DNA of 42,513 bases from Bacteroidales bacterium (lineage in GTDB: Bacteria; Bacteroidota; Bacteroidia; Bacteroidales; Paludibacteraceae): positions 1-42,513 of the forward strand of contig JAAYUQ010000033.1 in assembly GCA_012517575.1 (NCBI GenBank), written 5' to 3'. Shown here one piece after another: positions 1-5,919 of the stretch (the stretch's first letter is position 1; each line of letters begins with the position of its first letter). Position numbers and translations under genes: made by a program. The notes under the pieces were generated by a model. It worked only from the letters and a program-made list of their open reading frames with translations. It made no database searches and was not told the DNA's origin.

Positions 1-92
1 AATAAATTCAAAAATGGTTCGGTAATTTTTCCATTGAATCGAAATTTTTCATGGTAGAGACGTAGCATGCTACGTCTCATGCAAATACCCAA
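1..92. repeat. Dispersed repeat, copy 1, with 22-bp perfect palindrome
   Basis: This is the left copy of a roughly 92-bp element repeated at 125-216. Shared blocks include TTCAAAAAT, GGTAATTTTTCCA, GAAATTTTT and CAAATACCCAA. The core at 57-78 is a perfect palindrome made of GAGACGTAGCA followed by its reverse complement. The copy begins at the window edge, so the element or an array of copies may extend further left. It has no coding potential. An intergenic palindromic (REP/MITE-like) element is the best description; its function is unknown. Confidence 0.75.
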
Positions 93-124
93 TTTGGTGG
101 TAATAAATTGGATTCAAAACACGG

Positions 125-216
125 AATTAATTCAAAAATTGTAGGGTAATTTTTCCAATGGAATTGAAATTTTTTATGTTTGAGACGTAGCATGCTACGT
201 CTCTACAAATACCCAA
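125..216. repeat. Dispersed repeat, copy 2, with 22-bp perfect palindrome
   Basis: This is the second copy of the element at 1-92. Its palindrome core at 182-203 is identical to that of copy 1, while the flanks show scattered substitutions and a 1-bp length change. Arm conservation with flank drift suggests selection or recent spread of the palindrome itself. The 32 bp between the copies (93-124) show nothing recognisable. Confidence 0.75.
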
Positions 217-377
217 AGAAATGAACATTTTCGGGAAATATATCGTTTATTTAAATGAACAATTCCCCCAACATTTAGAATTTGCTTAAAAACGGAAAAA
301 TTTTGAATATTTATTTGGCGGGGAATATTTTTTGTTTTATCTTTATCGCCCTTTTCTTTTTTTGCACGACGTTTACA

Positions 378-398
378 TTTTGTAACGCTTTTGTAACG
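378..398 (+). repeat. Tandem 10-bp direct repeat TTTTGTAACG
   Basis: TTTTGTAACG occurs at 378-387 and again at 389-398, 11 bp apart (one helical turn), in the leader region of the first gene. Such spacing is compatible with a protein-binding site, but nothing else identifies it. Confidence 0.35.
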
Positions 399-414
399 GT
401 GGCGAAAAACCGTT
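395..414 (+). other. Small hairpin upstream of first gene
   Basis: AACGGT (395-400) and ACCGTT (409-414) form a perfect 6-bp stem with an 8-nt loop, followed by a T-rich stretch. It could be a terminator of a gene left of the window or part of the 5' leader. It is too short to decide. Confidence 0.3.
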
Positions 415-429
415 GTTTTGTTTCCGGGT

Positions 430-437
430 TATCTTTG
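430..437 (+). promoter_or_regulatory. Possible -7 box (TATCTTTG) for the first gene
   Basis: TATCTTTG matches the Bacteroidota -7 consensus TAnnTTTG and lies 64 bp upstream of the start codon at 502. No good TTTG -33 element is seen at the usual spacing, so the call is weak. Confidence 0.35.
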
Positions 438-501
438 TTTGTTGTATGTATGCTTTCATTTTTGTAATTCATATTGTTTTACTTTTAAAAATTTTATCAT
501 T

Positions 502-2715
502 ATGAAAAAACTTACTTTTTTAAAATCGTTGCTGCTGGGCGTATTAATGACTGTTAGCGCTAATATGTATGCCTTAGGTGCCGGTGATATTGCTATTATT
601 GCCGTGAACACCGATGCAACAAAAACATTTACCTTTGTGGCTTTAGCAGATATCCCTGCCAGCACCACTATCAGTTTCACTGACAATGCATGGGATGCTT
701 CCACTCCAGCATGGAGAGCAGGTGAAGGTACCATTCAATGGTCGCACACAGCCAATGTAACTGCTGGAACGGTCATAACCGTAACATTAACAACTACTCC
801 TACAGTTTCAATCGGTAATGTAACTAAATCAGGGAGTTTTGATTTATCTGCCTCCGGAGACCAGATTTTAGCCTATCAAGGAACAACTGCTCCTACTACC
901 AACCCTGATGCTAATTGGTTATTTGCTTTTTCTACGGAAAATTTTGTTTGGGGAAATAATTCCAATACTTCTGATGTTCCTACTTCACTTACAGCAGCAA
1001 GTGTGGCAATGACTACTTCTGCAACTGAAACAGATAATGCTTACTTTGCGAACGGAAGTACAGCTCAAAGTTCGGTGACTGTTTCAGGAACAAAATCGGA
1101 ATTGTTGGCATTATTTACTGATGCATCAAAATATTATAAAAATGATGCTGGCGCATTAACAATTCCTACATATACGATTACCGTGAATTCTTCTTCCAAT
1201 CCTGTAGCCGCTACTCCTGAATTTTCTCCGGCAGCCGGCACGTATACTTCGGCACAGAGTGTAACCATTAGTTGCGCCACTTCGGGAGCAAGCATTTATT
1301 ACACCACCGATGGAAGTGATCCAGACAATACCAAAACGCAATATACCGGTGCAATTTCTGTCACTTCTACCACTACCATCAAAGCCAGAGCCTACGCTTC
1401 GGGGTATGATCCCAGCGCCATAGCCTCAGCCACGTATACCATCAATGTCGCTCCCACCATTACCGTTACCGAAGTAACTTTGCCTGCTTTCAGCGCTACA
1501 GCCGGCAGCAGTCAGGATCAAACCATCACGGTGAACGGTTCCAATTTAACCGGCAATATTACGTTGGCGCTTTCGGGTACCGATGCCGCTGCATTCAGCC
1601 TCTCCGAAAGTTCCATTACTCCAACGGCAGGGTCGGTAACCGACAAGGTAATCACCATTACCTATGCTCCCACTGCTCCTGGCAGCCACTCGGCTACGCT
1701 GACGCTTTCCAGCTCCGGTGCAACGGACGTTACACGCGACCTGACGGGCACGGCTACGCTGGCAAAACCCACTGTAAACACTGCAAGCAACATCGGGAAA
1801 ACTGCCCTTACGCTGAACTGGAATGCCGTCTCCGGTGCAACTTCCTACGAGGTGAATGTTTATACGAAAGATGGTTCAGGAGAATCAACACTTTTGAGTG
1901 AAGATTTTAGTAAATTTACTGCAGGATCACCGAATGGTAGTGCCGATGGAACAGATATTTCAGATAAATTGGATACTTACACTTTAGTTCCCGGTTGGAC
2001 AGGTAGTAAAGTATATCAGGCAGGAGGTACAGCTAAAATGGGAACATCAAGTGCATTGGGTTATCTTGTTACACCATCTTTAGATTTAAGTGGCGGAGAA
2101 GTTACCTTGTCTTTTAAAGCAATGGCATGGGCAGGTGATGCTACGGAATTAAAAATTTATGTTGATGATGCACTTGCTTATACTGCTACCGGTTTGAATA
2201 ATACCGATTATACTTTAAGTTCCTATTCCACTACTTTGACAGGTGGAACAACAGCTTCAAAAATTAAATTTGAAGGGAAACAAGCATCGAAAGGTAGGTT
2301 ATTTTTAGACGATGTCGTTGTCACGAAAAGCGGTTCAAAAACTCCCATTTCCGGTTCTCCGTTCACGACAACCGAAACTTCTCTGCAAGTCAGCGATTTG
2401 ACAGCTGCCACCACGTATTACTATACGGTAACGGCAAAGAACGGCACTTATGTTTCGCCCGCATCGGATGAAGCTTCTGCTTCCACGCTGGGCACCGCCA
2501 CTTCCAATGTAAGCGTACAGGGAATTTTTGTACGCAATGGTAAGGTAATCGTAACGGCTCCGGCTGCAGGCGAAAGCATCGAAATTTTCAATGCCGTTGG
2601 TCAACGTCTCGTATCAACACTTTCTACGGCAGGCGAAAACGAAATTGCCGTTCCGGCCAAAGGAATATTGCTGGTAAAAGCAGGTTCGCAAGTTACCAAA
2701 GTGATGATGCCGTAA
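502..2715 (+). CDS. Secreted multidomain surface protein (CHB_HEX_C, split Fn3, DUF6383-like C-terminus)
   Basis: A 737-residue secreted protein of unknown exact role. The start at 502 (MKKLTFLKSLLLGVLMTVSA) was chosen over the in-frame TTG at 418 because it begins a clean signal peptide. Residues 27-230 form a beta-rich domain (GDIAIIAVNTD, FVALADIPASTTISFTDN) resembling domains seen in other bacterial surface proteins, whose name I do not recall. Residues 236-316 look like a chitobiase/hexosaminidase C-terminal-type domain (FSPAAGTYTSAQSVTIS, YYTTDGSDP). Residues 320-420 are another beta-sandwich. A fibronectin type III domain is split into 422-456 and 611-662 by an inserted jelly-roll-like domain at about 460-609 (LSEDFSKF, YLVTPSLDLS, FLDDVVV). 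Residues 672-737 (VEIFNAVGQ-like block, IEIFNAVGQRL) form a C-terminal domain like DUF6383, without YPNP, shared with the next gene. No catalytic motif is visible; adhesion or glycan binding is inferred. Confidence 0.75.
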   Translation: MKKLTFLKSLLLGVLMTVSANMYALGAGDIAIIAVNTDATKTFTFVALADIPASTTISFTDNAWDASTPAWRAGEGTIQWSHTANVTAGTVITVTLTTTPTVSIGNVTKSGSFDLSASGDQILAYQGTTAPTTNPDANWLFAFSTENFVWGNNSNTSDVPTSLTAASVAMTTSATETDNAYFANGSTAQSSVTVSGTKSELLALFTDASKYYKNDAGALTIPTYTITVNSSSNPVAATPEFSPAAGTYTSAQSVTISCATSGASIYYTTDGSDPDNTKTQYTGAISVTSTTTIKARAYASGYDPSAIASATYTINVAPTITVTEVTLPAFSATAGSSQDQTITVNGSNLTGNITLALSGTDAAAFSLSESSITPTAGSVTDKVITITYAPTAPGSHSATLTLSSSGATDVTRDLTGTATLAKPTVNTASNIGKTALTLNWNAVSGATSYEVNVYTKDGSGESTLLSEDFSKFTAGSPNGSADGTDISDKLDTYTLVPGWTGSKVYQAGGTAKMGTSSALGYLVTPSLDLSGGEVTLSFKAMAWAGDATELKIYVDDALAYTATGLNNTDYTLSSYSTTLTGGTTASKIKFEGKQASKGRLFLDDVVVTKSGSKTPISGSPFTTTETSLQVSDLTAATTYYYTVTAKNGTYVSPASDEASASTLGTATSNVSVQGIFVRNGKVIVTAPAAGESIEIFNAVGQRLVSTLSTAGENEIAVPAKGILLVKAGSQVTKVMMP

Positions 2716-2748
2716 AGAATGTAGAAAAACGGTTTTCCCGACAAACTA

Positions 2749-2797
2749 AAACCTAACAGGTTCTGAAAACCTGTTAGGTTTATAAAATAATTTTTTT
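2749..2797 (+). terminator. Perfect 14-bp hairpin with downstream T tract
   Basis: The arms 2749-2762 (AAACCTAACAGGTT) and 2768-2781 are exact reverse complements around a 5-nt loop. A run of seven T's follows at 2791-2797 after about 9 bases. It lies 33 bp past the stop of the first gene and probably terminates it. The T tract is displaced from the stem, and similar CCTAACAGG hairpins recur between genes in Bacteroidota from memory, so it may also be a dispersed palindromic repeat. Confidence 0.6.
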
Positions 2798-2798
2798 G

Positions 2799-2806
2799 TA
2801 ATTTTG
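2799..2806 (+). promoter_or_regulatory. Possible -7 box (TAATTTTG) for the CBM4/9-like gene
   Basis: TAATTTTG fits the TAnnTTTG consensus and leaves a leader of about 45-50 nt before the ATG at 2860. It sits just after the hairpin of the upstream gene, as expected for an independent transcript. No clear -33 TTTG element is seen. Confidence 0.4.
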
Positions 2807-2859
2807 AACTTTCTATTGTAAACATAATTATTTATTCATTTTAAAAAAACAGTACAGAC

Positions 2860-3669
2860 ATGAAAAGAACTACTTTATTGGTTTCGTTATTTTTGGCAAC
2901 CGTTGCCTTTACAAATGCACAAACAAACTTGGTTTCCAATCCGGGATTTGAAACATGGGGCGAAACCTTGCCCGATCCTTGGTATATCTTTTCAACCTCC
3001 GTTACGGGTGTTACACCGGCACCCAGCACGACAGTATTTGCAGAAGGAGCACAATCGCTTAAAATTGATGCTGCTGTTGCAAGTGGAACTTTCAACATGG
3101 CACAGGGTATCACCATTATACCCGGCCACAACTATAGCTTCTCGGCCAAATGCTACGTGGAAAGCGGTGATGGAACGGATGCCAGATTGTGGTGCAATTT
3201 TAAGAAAGATGCCACGACGTATTTTTCTGAAACTGAATTACAAGCTACGGGACTTTATCCTACTTTAAGAAGTGGAAACACAAGTAATTCGGGTTCATCC
3301 TACTTAACTACTACCATCGGTTCGTGGTACACTGCAACCGGAACATTTACCGCACCGGATAATGCCGTAGGATTCGATTTCCAGTTCCGTACTTACAAGG
3401 GGGCTATTGTTTATTGGGACGATATGCAGTTGGTTGATAATTCTGCTTCCGGAATCAATTCTCCTAAAGCCGAATCACTGAAAGTTTGGGCAGACGCAGG
3501 AAAGATTAAGTTTCATGCTGTTTCGGGCGAAAAAGTAGAAATTTTCAATGCAGTGGGACAATCGCTTTACCGAGCTTTGGCAACGGACGGTATCAATTCC
3601 GTAAGCATTAAAAATCAAGGTGTTTCCATTGTTAAGGTGGGTAACCGGATAGGGAAAGTTGTGTTGTAA
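2860..3669 (+). CDS. Secreted CBM4/9-like protein with DUF6383-like C-terminus
   Basis: A 269-residue secreted protein. Residues 1-20 (MKRTTLLVSLFLATVAFTNA) are a signal peptide. Residues 23-193 have the pattern of a CBM4/9-type jelly roll: NLVSNPGFETWG at the start, a GHNYSFSAKCYVES strand, and VYWDDMQLVD at the end. The last ~70 residues contain VEIFNAVGQSL and end in IGKVVL, matching the tail of the preceding protein; both resemble DUF6383. No enzyme motif is present, so the likely role is carbohydrate or surface binding. Together the two plus-strand genes form a pair of proteins with the same sorting or anchoring tail, different from the YPNP tails on the minus strand. The hairpin before it and the terminator after it suggest a monocistronic unit. 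Confidence 0.75.
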   Translation: MKRTTLLVSLFLATVAFTNAQTNLVSNPGFETWGETLPDPWYIFSTSVTGVTPAPSTTVFAEGAQSLKIDAAVASGTFNMAQGITIIPGHNYSFSAKCYVESGDGTDARLWCNFKKDATTYFSETELQATGLYPTLRSGNTSNSGSSYLTTTIGSWYTATGTFTAPDNAVGFDFQFRTYKGAIVYWDDMQLVDNSASGINSPKAESLKVWADAGKIKFHAVSGEKVEIFNAVGQSLYRALATDGINSVSIKNQGVSIVKVGNRIGKVVL

Positions 3670-3710
3670 ATTCACAGAGTTTGCATTTCTTTTTTAACGA
3701 TTTTAAGAAA

Positions 3711-3742
3711 AGGGGCGTTGTTATGAGACAATGCCTCTTTTT
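3711..3742 (+). terminator. Intrinsic terminator of the CBM4/9-like gene
   Basis: AGGGGCGTTGT (3711-3721) pairs with ACAATGCCTCT (3728-3738) in an 11-bp stem with two G-U pairs, directly followed by T's at 3738-3742. It lies 42 bp past the stop codon. On the opposite strand the stem is weaker (two A-C mismatches) but is followed by TTTTCTT, so it may also help stop the convergent lipB transcript. Confidence 0.75.
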
Positions 3743-3818
3743 GTTTAGTATAATTTTAGAGAAAAGATTGGCTAAAAATATTCTTCAGATTTTGTTCAAA
3801 TATTGGTTTTCTAATCGC

Positions 3819-3864
3819 ATCGAAATTTTCATGGTGAGGCTGTATTCAAAGTAGGAACAGTCTC
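3819..3864. repeat. Degenerate relative of the left-end repeat, with hairpin
   Basis: ATCGAAATTTTCATGGT at 3819-3835 matches 38-55 of the left-end repeat apart from one T in a T run. It is followed, as there, by an inverted repeat, here GAGGCTGT (3836-3843) and ACAGTCTC (3857-3864) with one G-U pair. The arm sequence differs from the left-end palindrome, so this is either an eroded copy or a cousin. It lies just past the lipB stop and may form a weak terminator. Confidence 0.45.
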
Positions 3865-3878
3865 TATCGGGTAAAAAT

Positions 3879-4544
3879 TCACAAAAATTCCTTTTTGATT
3901 TGAATGGTGAGCAGATTTTTTACCTCGTCTTCATTTACGGTTTGCCCAAGTTCTTTCTGGAGAGAAGTTACGCCTTTATCTACAAACCCGCAAGGATGTA
4001 TGTAATTGAAATAATTCAGGTCGGTGTTGACATTGAGCGCAAAACCGTGCATGGTAACAAAATGGGAGCTTCGCAAACCAATGGCACAAATTTTTCTTGC
4101 ATTAGGTGTTTCTGCATCCAGCCATACACCTGTTGCTCCCGATAATCGAGCGCCCTGCAATCCATAATGTTCGAGCAATTGAATAATGGCTTCTTCAAGT
4201 TTGAAAATAAATGCTTTCAGTCCCAAGTGCAATTTTTCAAGGTCAAAAATCAGGTAGCCTACCACCTGCCCCGGCCCATGAAAAGTAATATCGCCGCCTC
4301 TATTGGTGTGAAAAAAGCTTACACCACGGTCTTGCAACTGAAGTTGGTTGAGCAGTAAATTTTCTTCCCGCCCGTTTTTCCCCAACGTATAAACGGGATA
4401 ATGCTGGCAAAAAACAAAATAATGCCTGTTAAAATCGGCGTTTGTTTTATTTAGAAGCAACTGCTGAAACAATTCTTCCTGCCTTTGCCACGCATCGGCA
4501 TACTCTGTCAAACCCCAATCCAGAAAATCAATTTGCCGGTTCAT
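3879..4544 (-). CDS. lipB: Octanoyltransferase LipB
   Basis: Lipoyl(octanoyl) transferase, 221 residues, moves the octanoyl group from acyl carrier protein to the lipoyl domains of 2-oxoacid dehydrogenases and the glycine cleavage H protein, in the cytoplasm. The LipB signature RGGDITFHGPGQ is at 82-93. KICAIGLRSSHFVTMHGFAL at 151-170 includes the family's conserved Lys151. PCG at 184-186 carries the catalytic Cys185. Length is normal for the family and there is no signal peptide. The start lies 2 bp after the mtgA stop, so it is the last gene of the AlaX-like, mtgA, lipB operon. The 3' end faces the convergent CBM4/9-like gene. A LipA gene is not in the window. Confidence 0.95.
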   Translation of the reverse strand: MNRQIDFLDWGLTEYADAWQRQEELFQQLLLNKTNADFNRHYFVFCQHYPVYTLGKNGREENLLLNQLQLQDRGVSFFHTNRGGDITFHGPGQVVGYLIFDLEKLHLGLKAFIFKLEEAIIQLLEHYGLQGARLSGATGVWLDAETPNARKICAIGLRSSHFVTMHGFALNVNTDLNYFNYIHPCGFVDKGVTSLQKELGQTVNEDEVKNLLTIQIKKEFL

Positions 4545-4546
4545 GG

Positions 4547-5269
4547 CTACTTTCGTTTTTTATGTTTTGGAAATTTAAATTCCCAATGTTCAAAATAAAC
4601 CGGTTCGATTCTGTTCATCATGGCCATAATGCGACCTTGGCGTCGCAAGATATATCCTGAAGGATGTGCAGGGTTGAATCTACGTGGATTGGGCAAACAG
4701 GCAGCAATCAGCGCCGCTTCGGATTTTGTAAGCTTTGATGCATGTTTACCGAAATATTCCATTGAGGCAGCTTCTACGCCATAAATTCCGTCTCCCATTT
4801 CTATCACGTTCAGGTAAACTTCCATGATTCTTTCCTTGCTCCAGAAAAGTTCTATCAAAACGGTAAAGTAAGCTTCCAATCCTTTTCTTACGTAAGAACG
4901 ATGCGGCCAAAGGAAAACATTTTTTGCCGTTTGCTGCGAAATGGTACTGCCCCCACGAATGCGCCGGCTTCGTTTGTTGTGCTCAATGGCTTCATTGATG
5001 GCTTCAAAAGAAAAACCGTGATGATGCAGGAACTGGTCATCTTCTGCTGCCACAGCAGCCTGAATCATATTATGGGAAATTTTGTCGATAGGCACCCATT
5101 TTTTGCTTATTTTTGGCGTTTCTCCGGAAAAAATGGATTCTGCAGTGCGGATAAGCATCAGGGGCGTAACCATTACCGGAACAAACCGATCGACAATCAC
5201 CCAACCGATGCTAATCAGAAAGAATAAAACAACAAAATTTTTGATGAATTTAAAAGCTTTCCTGAACAT
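4547..5269 (-). CDS. mtgA: Monofunctional biosynthetic peptidoglycan transglycosylase
   Basis: A GT51 glycosyltransferase of 240 residues that polymerises lipid II into glycan strands at the outer face of the inner membrane. A single N-terminal membrane anchor spans about residues 10-30 (NFVVLFFLISIGWVIV). GT51 motif 1 is AAEDDQFLHHHG at 74-85 with the catalytic Glu76. Motif 2 is RGGSTISQQTAKNVFLW at 105-121. Motif 3 is KERIMEVYLN at 145-154 with the second acidic residue Glu150. No penicillin-binding transpeptidase domain follows, which fits the monofunctional form. It starts 12 bp after the AlaX-like stop and ends 2 bp before lipB, so all three are probably cotranscribed. The linkage of cell-wall and lipoate genes looks like ordinary housekeeping rather than a functional module. 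Confidence 0.93.
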   Translation of the reverse strand: MFRKAFKFIKNFVVLFFLISIGWVIVDRFVPVMVTPLMLIRTAESIFSGETPKISKKWVPIDKISHNMIQAAVAAEDDQFLHHHGFSFEAINEAIEHNKRSRRIRGGSTISQQTAKNVFLWPHRSYVRKGLEAYFTVLIELFWSKERIMEVYLNVIEMGDGIYGVEAASMEYFGKHASKLTKSEAALIAACLPNPRRFNPAHPSGYILRRQGRIMAMMNRIEPVYFEHWEFKFPKHKKRK

Positions 5270-5281
5270 AGCAAAAATTTT

Positions 5282-5740
5282 TTAGTCGATCAAACGAAAA
5301 CGTAGACGCCACCGACCATCTTCATAATCATGGCTGATAATTTCGAAATGACCGATTTCGGAAGTATTGTTCACATGCTGCCCGATGCAGGCGCACACAT
5401 CATAATCGCCAACTCTGACAATCCGCAAAACGTCGGAAGCATCATCGGGAAGTTTGGATAAATCAACAATACCGGAAGCATCTTCCCTTTTCAAAAATTC
5501 TATGGTTACCGGAAGATGGCTGTCGATCACGGCATTTACGCGATTGGAAAGTTCCTGAATTTGTTCTTCAGTAGGCGCTTGAGGTAATAAATAATCGCAC
5601 TTGCTTTTTTTCCGCTCAATATGAGCATTCTGAGAACGCCCACAGCCAAACATGCGAATCATCGTCTGATTAAGAATATGTTCACACGTGTGCATGGGTT
5701 CGTAATATTGCTTTTTGGGCTCATTAATCTGATTTTCCAT
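5282..5740 (-). CDS. AlaX-like tRNA synthetase second additional domain (SAD) protein
   Basis: A 152-residue cytoplasmic protein resembling the editing (SAD) domain of alanyl- and threonyl-tRNA synthetases. The zinc-binding pattern is present: HTCEH with His17 and His21, and CxxxH with Cys118 and His122 (CACIGQH). Family knowledge suggests hydrolysis of mischarged aminoacyl-tRNA in trans; which mischarged tRNA it acts on cannot be read here. It is short for AlaX and lacks the N-terminal beta-barrel of longer forms. The start is supported by a Shine-Dalgarno AGGAGA at 5746-5751, 5 nt from the ATG, which is unusual in this window, and by a promoter just upstream. It is first in the operon with mtgA and lipB. 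Confidence 0.7.
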   Translation of the reverse strand: MENQINEPKKQYYEPMHTCEHILNQTMIRMFGCGRSQNAHIERKKSKCDYLLPQAPTEEQIQELSNRVNAVIDSHLPVTIEFLKREDASGIVDLSKLPDDASDVLRIVRVGDYDVCACIGQHVNNTSEIGHFEIISHDYEDGRWRLRFRLID

Positions 5741-5745
5741 CTATC

Positions 5746-5751
5746 TCTCCT
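5746..5751 (-). promoter_or_regulatory. Strong Shine-Dalgarno of the AlaX-like gene
   Basis: On the minus strand AGGAGA is followed by five bases and the ATG at 5740. Strong anti-16S pairing is uncommon in Bacteroidota and is not seen before the carbohydrate enzymes here, so it helps fix this start. Confidence 0.6.
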
Positions 5752-5771
5752 TTGCTTTCGTTTGACGTCTG

Positions 5772-5779
5772 CAAAGATA
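5772..5779 (-). promoter_or_regulatory. -7 promoter box TATCTTTG of the AlaX-like/mtgA/lipB operon
   Basis: TATCTTTG on the minus strand is a full match to TAnnTTTG and lies 31 bp upstream of the ATG, giving a leader of roughly 25 nt. A clear TTTG -33 box is not seen. It is the best promoter candidate in the window. Confidence 0.6.
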
Positions 5780-5879
5780 ATGAATCCTTATGAAAAATTT
5801 TTATCAATGTTACAGTGTTATTTTTCAGGTTTAATTTGGTTTCTTGGTTTCACAAAAATACCATGCCTCTCCCCTTATC

Positions 5880-5910
5880 TTGATGTTTTCTAATTTTTTC
5901 TGAACATCAA
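5880..5910 (-). terminator. Possible terminator hairpin after the GH127 gene
   Basis: Arms 5880-5887 and 5903-5910 (TTGATGTT / AACATCAA) are perfect complements with a 15-nt loop, 10 bp past the GH127 stop. No T run follows on the minus strand, so this may be a 3'-end stability hairpin rather than a classical terminator. Confidence 0.3.
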
Positions 5911-5919
5911 ATTACGAGT

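Noticed and set aside
1-216. CRISPR-like array
   Set aside because: There are only two copies, the repeat is a full palindrome with conserved flanks, and no cas genes are nearby.
282-467. 61-codon hydrophobic open frame in the left leader
   Set aside because: It overlaps the tandem repeat, hairpin and promoter-like region, has a Phe/Cys-rich composition typical of AT-rich noncoding DNA, and overlaps no conserved feature.
418-501. Upstream TTG extension of the first gene
   Set aside because: The added 28 residues precede a complete signal peptide beginning at the ATG at 502, so the longer start would bury the signal.
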